Assembly: GCA_020283715.1 (NCBI GenBank)
Contig: JAIQCW010000115.1
Location: forward strand, 1-31,853
Direction: 5' to 3'
From: Cytauxzoon felis
Taxonomy: Eukaryota > Apicomplexa > Aconoidasida > Piroplasmida > Theileriidae
Length of the DNA: 31,853 bases
In this document: positions 9,403-17,552 of the stretch, in pieces
How the letters are laid out: every line of letters starts with the position of its first letter
Numbering within the stretch: the first letter of the stretch is position 1
Notes under the pieces: model-generated
What the model saw: the letters and a program-made list of their open reading frames with translations, nothing else
Told to the model about the DNA's origin: nothing
Database searches by the model: none
Translations under genes and position numbers: made by a program

Positions 9403-12400
9403 ATGTCAGACTCCGGTCCTTTGGTGATTAAGGTTGGTAATACTGTAATGGTATATGGTATTAAGGGTGTAGTAAGATATGTAGGGAATAAGGAGTATAT
9501 AACTAGGGCTACAGGTAGGGTACAGGTACAATTGGTTGGTGTTGAGTTGGAAAAGGTATTACCTCAATGTACTGATGGTAAATATAATGGAGTTCAATAT
9601 GTAAAAACTAATGAAAATAATATAATATTTGTACAGCCTTCGTCAATTAAACAATATTCTAGTGAGTTTTTGATTGATGTATATATATAATGATTATTTT
9701 AGAAGAGGATGCGGCTATAATTATTATACAATCGATTGTGAGAATGTTTTTATGTAAATTGAAGTTTATAAAGGAAATATCATTTTTATTTTGGGATCAT
9801 ATGGAGAGTATGCAAGAATTTCGTACATTATCTACAAAAAAGTGTGTTGATGATATATGTATATATATATATATATTATATAGGGATGTAGCATTACCAG
9901 TAATTGATCGTATGAGAGAGATGTCTTTAGATGATCCAGAATTGACAAATGGTGATCATAAACCGCGTAAGCGCAGATTTTCAGATCAGTTATTTGATTT
10001 TGAAGTGAAAAAATATAAAGATGTTGGTAATGATTATAAAGGGCCAAGATTAGGTAAAGTTGTTACAGAGAAATTTGCACATGAATTATTGGATGCATAT
10101 AAAAGTGGAACATGTGTAAGTTGATATTTAAAAAATATATGTAAATTATTATTTATATTAGATTGAATTACCTATAAATTATGCGCAAAAAATTTTATTA
10201 GACATGTTAAAATGGTATCAAAATAATGATGATGGTGCAGTAAATTATTTAACAATACCTAAATATGATAATAGTAGTATGATAATTGTTGGTGATTTAC
10301 ATGGTCAATTAAATGATTTATTATGGTTATTTTATAAATTTGGTGCACCATCTAGTCGTAATGTATATGTATTCAATGGTGATATTGCAGATAGAGGAGC
10401 ATATGCTACTAATATGTTTTTATTATTATTTTCATTTAAATTAGCTGAACCAACATCAGTAATTATAAATCGTGGTAATCATGAATCAGATGATATGAAT
10501 GAAACATATGGTTTTACAAAAGAAGTTAAAATGAAATATGATGGACATATATATAATTTATTCCAAAGAGTATTTTGGGAATTACCATTAGCAATTATAA
10601 TAGAAAAACGTATAATTATATTACATGGTGGTTTATTTCGTCATGATGGTGTTACTATTGAACAAATTAATAAAGTTAATCGTAAAAGATGTTGTCCAGC
10701 ATATCCAAATACATATGAAGATAGTATTATGTTTGATATATTATGGTCTGATCCACAAGAAAAAATTGGACGTGATTCCAATACTAGAGGATCAGAATGT
10801 ATAAGATTCGGTCCAGATGTTACCACTGAATTTTTAAAAAATAATAATCTTGAAATATGTATCAGATCACATCAAGTACCATATACACTTAAAGGTATAG
10901 ATATTGCACATGGTGGAAAATGTGTTACACTATTTTCTGCTTCTAATTATTGCCAAACCACACATAATACCGGAGCTATAGTATGTTTTTGATTAATAAC
11001 TCCATATATTCAATACATTCAGCTCGTTTTCACAAGAAATCTTAAATTCGAAGCACATGAATATATGGCACCATCACTAGAATCCATACAACATCTCACA
11101 AACACCACCAATCTCATCACCAATAAAGTCATCGAAGCCACCACACCATACGAAGTCAATATGAAAAAAGTATGTCTTCATCCACAACACAATCCAATCT
11201 ATACCTTTCTTCCACCCGAGGTCCATCTTTTCCATTGCATGGAGCTCCTCTATTTGCTTCCCCCTCCGCTTCCCTGAGATCAGCTACGGGTTCCACTCGA
11301 GGTCCTGTACTACTCTTCATTCCATCTACACCTCCACCCTAGCCACGATCTCTGGGAGTGGCTCTACTCTTTAGAGATAGGTAAATAAAGGAGCTGACGG
11401 CAGGACAAAAGAGGTGGATTGGACCTCGAGTGGAAGGGTGGAGTAGTATAAAATAAATTAATAATAATATATTTAACAGGCTGATATAAGGGGAGTATTA
11501 TGTGACGGGTTATTGGAGGACATATTGATGAAGATATGTGAATTGATATGTGATAATAAGCAGGAGTTATGGTTATATTGTTATAAATTGGATTTGGATA
11601 AAAAGGGTACTATAACTGCACAATCATGGAGGTAATAGAATGTAATATGATTTATTTATTATATATTTATATTAGGGATGGATTATCGAAATTGGTTGGT
11701 AGAGATATACCATGGAAATTTTCGATTGATTTATTGAAAGCAAGAAATGATTCAACAGGTATGGTACATTATAATGATATATTAAAGAATGTTCGTGTTG
11801 GTTTTATGCCTATAAATAGTGGTTATAATCAATTAAAGAAAGGTTATATGGTTCATGTAAGTTTAATAAATTTAATATTATTATTATTGAATTTATTAGT
11901 TATTTGATACAATGATAAAATCTGATTTAAGTTTAAAAGAGGTTCTAATGGTATTTGATCGCAATTTAGATGGTTTAATATCATATGCTGAACTTGATGA
12001 AGCAATTAGAAAACTTAATATAGGATTATCTAATCCACAGGTTAAAATATTAATGAGAACTATATTTGCTAGTTGTCTTGATGATGTTAATAGTAATGGT
12101 AAAGCTGATATAGTAGAATTTTTAAGTAAATTAAAAGTTATATATTCTTCTAGTATAGAATATAATTGTGATGAATGGATTAAAAAAGCATTACCAGCTA
12201 TTGGACGACAAATTTTATCTAATAGAATTGAATCCGCTGCTAGATATCAAAATCCTGATGCTAAAAATCTTGATGAAGGTAAAATTGAAATTAATAAAAG
12301 ACGATCTTCTGCTATAAGAGCATTTGCATTATTCCAAAAATTCCGAGATTTTGATGAAACCGGTGATGGATTCCTATCTTATAATGATTTTATATCCGCT

Positions 12401-14316
12401 ATCAAATTACTCGATATGAATAAAATCGAAGATGAAATCGGATTCAAATTATATGATCAACATCTACAAGAAATCGCTAAAATGATCGATGTCACACACT
12501 CACAAAAAATCAACTACCTAGAATTCCTACAAGCCTTCTATGTCGTTGATGAAGGAAAATACTCAATCGTCAATGAGGTTTGTCCATATATTACACGAAA
12601 AGTCTACAACCAGTGTACAATCCACATCTTCTCCACTCCACTTGAGGTCCATCTTTTCCATTGCATGGAGCCCTTCTATTTACTTCCCCCTTCGCTTCCC
12701 TGAGATCATCTACGGGTCCACTTGATGTTACATGACTACCTCCACGATCTTCCTGTTATCCAATTGCTTGAGGTTTATCAATGAGAAAGTGGATGATAAA
12801 TGTAATTTGGATGGTAATTATACATGTCGCCAATCTAGGTATGCAAATGAATCTAGTTGTAATATGGATAAGGTTAATACGTTGAAGAGTAAATATGATA
12901 AGATGATTGATAAGGCTAAGGAATTGAATAATGTTCAGGGTGAAAATGCAGTAAATAATGCAAATGGTTGTACTAATCTTCAAGCAGCATGTGGTACGAA
13001 TACTGATGCTTCAGGTACTGATTGTGGAAAATCTTGTTCGGGTAAAGATTGTGAATGTGAAGAATGCAAATGTAACAATGACCCTACAAATACAAACGAA
13101 ACTGTCTTTAAGAGGTTATGCGTTATGATGTGTTGTAATAAAGAGAGTGGAGATAACGGATGTAAATGTAGTAGTAATGGTGGGAATTGTAATTCTATAT
13201 CCACATTTTGTACTGAAGTAGACAATTTCATGACATTAGTGAAAGAGGTTGTTAAACAAAATGGAACAACAGCACAAGAAGCTACTCCTACTCAATGTGA
13301 ATGTACGGGTAATAATTGCGATTCCTGTCAAACCCGTCGCTTCATTAAACTCGTTGAGGAGTATACGAAGGAGTTGGGGAATGAACATAAGTGCGAGGGC
13401 GAGAACGAGTGCAAGTGTTGTACGGACAAAAATGAACAAAACTGCTTAAAGGATGGTTACAAGTGCGGTATAAGTCATGTAATGAAATATTTCTTCTGTT
13501 GTAATGGATGTAATTGCGTCGGTGTGTCTACAACTAGTGGGAGTGGTAGTAGTAATGGACATACGGCTGAAATACAAGACAAGGATAAATTATGTAAATG
13601 CTTAGTGAAAATATTAAGAGGAGTGGCGGAAAAGTTAAAGATATGTGAGGATAAGGATCAGAAATGTCCTTGTTCTTGTGCTCCCGATTCCTGCATTGTC
13701 TCTACCCCATAATTGCCCCATTAAGTATAATTGTGATTCTTGACATTATTTCGCGATAATCTACTTCATTCAACAACAAATTATGTCCCCTTACCTACAG
13801 TTATCCATAAAGTATTTATAACGGTAACTTCCAGGATTTTTTATACCTACTACCAGATTGACCCCCATAACCTGTAAGCGATCTATGGGAGCTGGAAGGG
13901 GAAATAAATAGAAGAGGCAGCATGCCTAGTGGATGATGAGGTTGTAACCTCAAGTGGAGGCCCATACCTTGCTCGAGTTCATAAATAATTCTATAGATTT
14001 GGGATCACATATGTTTTGCATTGTACAAGCATAAGAATAGTTTATTTCAAGCGTTATATCATTATGATGTTAATCAAGAGGGTACGGTGTATGTGAGTGA
14101 ATTTAAGGATTCGTTGTATGCTTTGTATCAGATTCTTGGAAAGGAGTGAGTGGTATATTACAATTTTTCATATTTAATTATAGAGCGCCACTAACGCCGG
14201 AGCAAATTGAAATTTTGTTAGAATGTATAGATACAAATGATGAAGGTATGATAATGTATAATGATTTTTTGAACTCGTTCAAGCCAATGTATTCATATAA
14301 GGTAGAGGTGAAGTGA
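9403..14316 (+). CDS. PPEF/PP7-type serine/threonine phosphatase with CAP-Gly, IQ and EF-hand parts
   Basis: Exons 9403-9661, 9703-9841, 9884-10115, 10162-10980, 11023-11169, 11480-11631, 11676-11856, 11900-12577, 13997-14145 and 14184-14316 sum to 963 codons. Domains in order: a CAP-Gly-like module ([11 protein letters not shown] ... LVGVELE ... IIFVQPSSI); an IQ motif ([15 protein letters not shown]); a PPP phosphatase core with [28 protein letters not shown] and FSASNYC; then several EF-hands, including [12 protein letters not shown] and [12 protein letters not shown], with a last pair [12 protein letters not shown] and [12 protein letters not shown]. This is the Ca2+-regulated PPEF/PP7 family; the CAP-Gly part would add microtubule or EB-type binding (inference). 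The intron 9842-9883 is a multiple of three and open in frame, so it could be retained. The intron 12578-13996 is 1,419 nt and contains a cysteine-rich ORF between two modular repeats. Phase 0 on both sides (NE then [16 protein letters not shown]) supports the join. Confidence 0.8.
11211..11434 (-). repeat. Compound modular repeat in phosphatase intron 5
   Basis: Connector (CCACCCGAGGT), end brick CCATTGCATGG, antisense D (CCTCCGCTTCC ... CAGCTACGGG), connector, antisense C (GCCACGATCTCTGGGAGTGG), antisense B (CTCTTTAGAG), antisense A (GCTGACGGCAGGAC) and a final ACCTCGAGTGG. It is antisense to the host gene. The intron 11170-11479 is 310 nt, against 41-46 nt for most introns of this gene. 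Confidence 0.85.
12637..12731 (-). repeat. Modular repeat on the left of the cysteine-rich insert
   Basis: CCACTTGAGGT connector, end brick CCATTGCATGG, antisense D in a variant form (CTTCGCTTCCCTGAGATCAT then CTACGGG), then a decayed connector CCACTTGATGT. A CCACGATCT piece of brick C follows directly, inside the first codons of the cysteine-rich ORF. It begins 59 nt after the donor of the long phosphatase intron. Confidence 0.85.
12732..13712 (+). CDS. Cysteine-rich antigen-like ORF nested in the phosphatase intron
   Basis: A single open frame of 326 aa with more than 40 cysteines, many in CxC, CC or CxxC pairs ([31 protein letters not shown]). Charged helical stretches lie between them ([31 protein letters not shown]). 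No clear signal peptide or membrane segment is present. The first codons derive from repeat brick C (CCACGATCT), so the ORF start is probably a fusion artefact, and the antigen-like part begins about 10 codons in. The stop (after CIVSTP) comes before any anchor. The composition suggests a fragment of a variant or surface cysteine-rich protein; I do not recognise the family. It lies wholly inside the 1,419-nt intron, on the same strand as the phosphatase, and is bracketed by modular repeats (12637-12731 and 13864-13960). Whether it is expressed is unknown. Confidence 0.55.
   Translation: MTTSTIFLLSNCLRFINEKVDDKCNLDGNYTCRQSRYANESSCNMDKVNTLKSKYDKMIDKAKELNNVQGENAVNNANGCTNLQAACGTNTDASGTDCGKSCSGKDCECEECKCNNDPTNTNETVFKRLCVMMCCNKESGDNGCKCSSNGGNCNSISTFCTEVDNFMTLVKEVVKQNGTTAQEATPTQCECTGNNCDSCQTRRFIKLVEEYTKELGNEHKCEGENECKCCTDKNEQNCLKDGYKCGISHVMKYFFCCNGCNCVGVSTTSGSGSSNGHTAEIQDKDKLCKCLVKILRGVAEKLKICEDKDQKCPCSCAPDSCIVSTP
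13864..13960 (+). repeat. Modular repeat on the right of the cysteine-rich insert
   Basis: Brick D in its GCGATCTATGGGAGCTGG variant, the linker GAAATAAATAGAAGAG, end brick (GCAGCATGCCTAGTGG), then GGTTGTAACCTCAAGTGG as connector. It ends 36 nt before the acceptor at 13995-13996. It is opposite in orientation to the left-hand copy, so the cysteine-rich ORF sits between inverted D bricks. Confidence 0.85.
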
Positions 14317-14476
14317 TGAAATTATGATAATATGAAGAATATTATATGAAAGAATAATCTTAATGTACTAGATGAATAATAATTTAAATTTACTTTCGTT
14401 TATATATTTATATTTTATTAATATTATGCCCTGTTATGGTGATGGTGTGAAAGATGTATATGTGTAGACTTATTAA

Positions 14477-14966
14477 ATGGCGAATCAATCCGAGAAGAAG
14501 CGTAATGAGAGGGAGAGAGTAGTTGGTAATTATTACAAGTGTATATCATTATTGTCTATTGTGAGTTTAATATTTAAATCTTAATATATATCTATTATAG
14601 GTGTCATGGTTAGTAAGACATGTAATACATTATTATAAAAACACGAAAAACTACACAAATTACGGTTATATCTGGAGATTTTTATTATTATTATTTGGTT
14701 ATTCATTCAGTTTGTCAAATATTACCTACAATTTGAAATTAGGCCTAGAATTCAGTCTATCTAACGATTTATTCATCATTACAACTTGTGTTGCATTGAT
14801 CACAATTTTTTATGAATTTGGATACAAATTATTCATAGTCATACCCATTTACGGTATTTACAAAGCAGCCGTTGGTATCTATACATGGGCTACGACACCC
14901 GAAGTCATACCACAAGAACCGCAACAACCCAAACAAAAAATTAAATATAAAACTATACGCAAATGA
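14477..14966 (+). CDS. TMEM208/SND2-like ER membrane protein
   Basis: Exon 14477-14560 (MANQSEKKRNERERVVGNYY) joins in phase across a 40-nt intron (14561-14600) to 14601-14966, giving about 149 aa. The basic N-terminal head with NQSEKKRNE-type sequence, three or four hydrophobic segments (IWRFLLLLFGYSFSL, DLFIITTCVALITIFYEFG, YKLFIVIPIYGIYKAAVGIY) and a short charged C-tail (QQPKQKIKYKTIRK) fit TMEM208/SND2, which takes part in SRP-independent targeting of membrane proteins to the ER. The assignment rests on size, topology and the head motif, so another small ER membrane protein is possible. Its TGA overlaps the next ATG by ATGA. Confidence 0.55.
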
Positions 14967-16054
14967 ATGAAACAAATGAAAACGTTACTGAATTGTCGTC
15001 TGCCGAAGATTTATCCACCTCTTGTCCTGAAGACAGTTCTCCACCCGAGGTTACAGCCTCGCATTCTCTTGCAGAGAGCTCTTCTAATTCACTCCCCGTA
15101 AACGGTAATGCCACTCCCGGAGATCATGGCGATGGAGAGGGTGGTGATGTAATAGGATATAAGGATAAGACCTCAAGTGGAAGTGGACTACCCGAGAGCG
15201 ATCTACGGGAGCTTGAGGGGGAGATAAATAGAGAAGCTGACGGCAGGATTAGACCTCATGTGGATAGCTATCTGCAAGAGGAAGACAAGGCTTTAACCTC
15301 AAGTGCAACGACGAGTGGAAATGATAGTAGTGATATATCTTCATTGGATGATGTGGAAGATGGAATAAGTTCATTAAATGGTGAAGGAGAAGATGTATTT
15401 AATAATGAGGATGAACAAGTGATTCCATCATCGGATATGCTTGTTGCTGAAAAATTGAATGGTAATGAGAAGTATAGTAAAGGTGATGTGGATGGTGCAA
15501 TAACATGTTGGTTGAGATATATAAGATCATTAGAATATATATTAAATAAATGTGATGATAATAGTGTGGATAATTTTGAATATTTTCGTTCAATATATTT
15601 AAGTTTATGTTTGAATTTATCATTGGGTTATTTAAAGAAAGATGAATATTCCAAATGTAAATATTATTGTAATTGTGTGTTTAAATATGATAAATTGAAT
15701 TTAAAAGCTTATTTAAGAATAATTAAAGCCGATTTATGCCTTTGTAATTATAATGATGCCTTAAAAAATTGTAAAGTAGCACTATTATATTATCCAAATG
15801 ATAATGAATTATTATTATTACAGCATGAAATTAGTAGAAGAAATTCATCAAGTAATAAAAAACACCATAAAATTATGAAAAAAATGTTTAATGAATTAGA
15901 ACATGATCCCAGAATCTATAAAAAAACACCATTTGTTCTAAATTATAATATTATAAATAAATTATATACATTTATTACAAATTTCATTTCTAAAATCACA
16001 ACATTCATCAAATCATACACCTCACGCATCGTCAAGAAGATTAAAATATTCTAA
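14963..16054 (+). CDS. TPR-domain protein with repeat-derived N-terminal region
   Basis: Single exon, 363 aa. Residues 1-115 or so are modular-repeat sequence (15017-15312) read in the shared frame ([34 protein letters not shown]). An acidic low-complexity linker follows. From about residue 158 the protein is helical and TPR-like: AEKLNGNEKYSKGDVDGAI, YLSLCLNLSLGYLKKDEYSK, KAYLRIIKADLCLCNYNDA. This resembles the three-TPR block of FKBP/AIP-type co-chaperones, but no FKBP domain is seen. The C-terminus is basic with an amphipathic or weakly hydrophobic end (FITNFISKITTFIK ... RIVKKIKIF). The start overlaps the TMEM208-like stop (ATGA). A start further down, at the Met before LVAEKLNGNEKY, would put the repeats in the 5' UTR. 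Confidence 0.65.
   Translation: MNETNENVTELSSAEDLSTSCPEDSSPPEVTASHSLAESSSNSLPVNGNATPGDHGDGEGGDVIGYKDKTSSGSGLPESDLRELEGEINREADGRIRPHVDSYLQEEDKALTSSATTSGNDSSDISSLDDVEDGISSLNGEGEDVFNNEDEQVIPSSDMLVAEKLNGNEKYSKGDVDGAITCWLRYIRSLEYILNKCDDNSVDNFEYFRSIYLSLCLNLSLGYLKKDEYSKCKYYCNCVFKYDKLNLKAYLRIIKADLCLCNYNDALKNCKVALLYYPNDNELLLLQHEISRRNSSSNKKHHKIMKKMFNELEHDPRIYKKTPFVLNYNIINKLYTFITNFISKITTFIKSYTSRIVKKIKIF
15017..15312 (+). repeat. Modular repeat read in frame at the start of the TPR protein
   Basis: A (TCCTGAAGACAG), connector (CCACCCGAGGT), A (CTTGCAGAGAGC), B in the CCGTAAACGG form (15096-15105), C with one stem mismatch (GCCAC ... ATGGC), connector ACCTCAAGTGG, D variant (GCGATCTACGGGAGCTTG), A' (GCTGACGGCAGGA), CCTCATGTGG, another A' remnant (GCTATCTGCAAGAG) and CCTCAAGTGC. 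The frame is open throughout and matches the frame used in VPS39, SPO11 and the HUWE1-like gene. Confidence 0.9.
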
Positions 16055-16530
16055 ATAATCATCACATACAAATTACAGAATACAATTTAGTCATCTAAAA
16101 TCTAAACTTCAAAACACCAAAGTTATTGAAATGCTTATACATAATATTATTATCATTTCATTATAATTTCCATCCAAGGTCGTCTTGCAGACAGCTCTTC
16201 TATTTACTTCCCCCTGCGCTTCCCTGAGATCAGCTACGGGATCATAATTACGTAATTTAATTCAATTAATAACTTATAACTCATGTAATATATTATTATA
16301 CATTTCTGTATATTTAATATTATTATAAGTATAATATAGTTACTATAATAGTCTCAGTTCATGTTAGTAGTATAATAGTATATATAGTATTATAAATATT
16401 TATATTAATACTTATATATCTTCCTACTACTATACTTAAATAATGTAAGGAAATGGTGCTTTTTATCCCTATAACCTGATATTTGTAGTGCTTCATAGCA
16501 TGACGATTTCAAAATATTTTCGGATTTAAA
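16055..16530. other. AT-rich intergenic gap
   Basis: Apart from the modular repeat at 16168-16240, this holds only AT-rich sequence with many short ATA/TAT runs (16260-16440). I see no exon, RNA gene or clear regulatory motif. Confidence 0.6.
16168..16240 (-). repeat. Short modular repeat left of the second surface-protein fragment
   Basis: CCATCCAAGGTC connector, end brick GTCTTGCAGACAGC, linker TCTTCTATTTACTT, then antisense D (CCTGCGCTTCC ... CAGCTACGGG). It ends abruptly at the start of a very AT-rich stretch. Confidence 0.85.
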
Positions 16531-17367
16531 GTGGAGAAGAAAGAAGTTAAAGATACTGGTGGTCTTGCTAGTAATACATGGGTAGGTTATAAACATTCTA
16601 AGTCTGGTGGTCAAACATTTAAGCTTCTAAAGATTACACATAGTGATGTTACTATGGAAGGTCCTTCCGGTGGACAGAAACCATTGAGCAATGATATGAG
16701 TAATGAATTTAATAGTGTTACTGCGGTATACGTTTATTATAAACATCTCACTAGTGTAGAACAGCCTAGAGTAATATGTATAGATGAAGGCAATGGGACT
16801 AAACACTGGTATGCGGCAGGTAATGCTGCCAATAACTGGAGTAAAGTCTCAGCTACAAATGCTATAACTACTAAAAATCCAGCAAGTCTTAATGATACAG
16901 ACCTCGATGGAGCTGGTGCTAGAGAAATTAATATTAACCCCGGTACCACTTATGTAATTAAATTAGATAAGAGGCCTAGTGGTACTACGGCCAATATTAA
17001 GTATAGGACTAAGGATATAATTACTGTTACTAAAGTGGAGAATGATGCCAATAAGGGGGTACCAGATAATTATGTAAGATATAAGCATGAACGTAGTGAT
17101 GGAGGCACATTCGACTTGAATTCAGTTAAACATAATGGCATTGAATTGAATGGAATCACGGGTACAAATGTTACAGCAGTTTATGTATATTACAGACAAA
17201 GTTCGGAGGATCCTAATCATGAATTCCCATTGATTGTGTGCGTCAAGAAATCATCTACAACAACTTATGCATATCATAAAAGAGGGAATACATGGTCACA
17301 GGAAGGTGCGCTTGATACAGTTGATCCAGATAACCATGAGCCTCAGAATCAAGTTCCTAATAACTAA
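16531..17367 (+). pseudogene. Surface-protein fragment of the VYVYY/PLIVCV repeat family
   Basis: Open frame of 278 codons with no ATG near its start; in-frame stops lie just upstream of 16531. It holds about two repeat units: WVGYKHSKSGGQTF ... VTAVYVYYKH ... RVICIDEGNG, then VPDNYVRYKHERSDGGTF ... VTAVYVYYRQSS ... FPLIVCVKK ... AYHKRGNTW. The middle segment (NPASLNDTDLDGAGAREINI ... IKLDKRPSG) closely matches a segment of the minus-strand pseudogene (NPTSLNDTDL ... IKLEKRPNG), so the two are paralogues. It lacks a signal peptide and a C-terminal end, and stops soon after a new unit would begin. It is most likely a captured internal piece of an antigen gene. Modular repeats lie on both sides (16168-16240 and 17405-17500). 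Confidence 0.7.
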
Positions 17368-17404
17368 GCCCATCGACTTTAATCTACCCGAAAGAACAAA
17401 CATA

Positions 17405-17500
17405 CCGCAGCTTATCTCAGGGAAGCGGAGGGAGAACTAAATAGATGAAGGCTCCACGCCTAGTGGAAGAGAAAGTGAACTAAACCTCAAGTGGTAGTGG
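17405..17500 (+). repeat. Modular repeat right of the second surface-protein fragment
   Basis: D (CCGCAGCTTATCTCAGGG), linker (GAACTAAATAGATGA), end brick CCACGCCTAGTGG, then ACCTCAAGTGG. It is opposite in orientation to the copy at 16168-16240, so the fragment sits between inverted D bricks, as the cysteine-rich ORF does. Confidence 0.85.
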
Positions 17501-17552
17501 AATAGAGATATATATTAATCTTCCATGTAATATAAACATTATTAGATTAAGT

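Noticed and set aside
9483..9530. A tiny GT..AG intron inside the CAP-Gly-like region to remove an apparent extra loop.
   Set aside because: It would be only about 11 nt, well below any other intron here, and it shifts the frame out of the conserved VGVELE.
10116..10161. Treating 9690-10124 and 10204-10992 as separate genes.
   Set aside because: A GTAAGT...TTAG intron joins them in phase 0 within one phosphatase, and the N-terminal part of the PPP domain spans the join.
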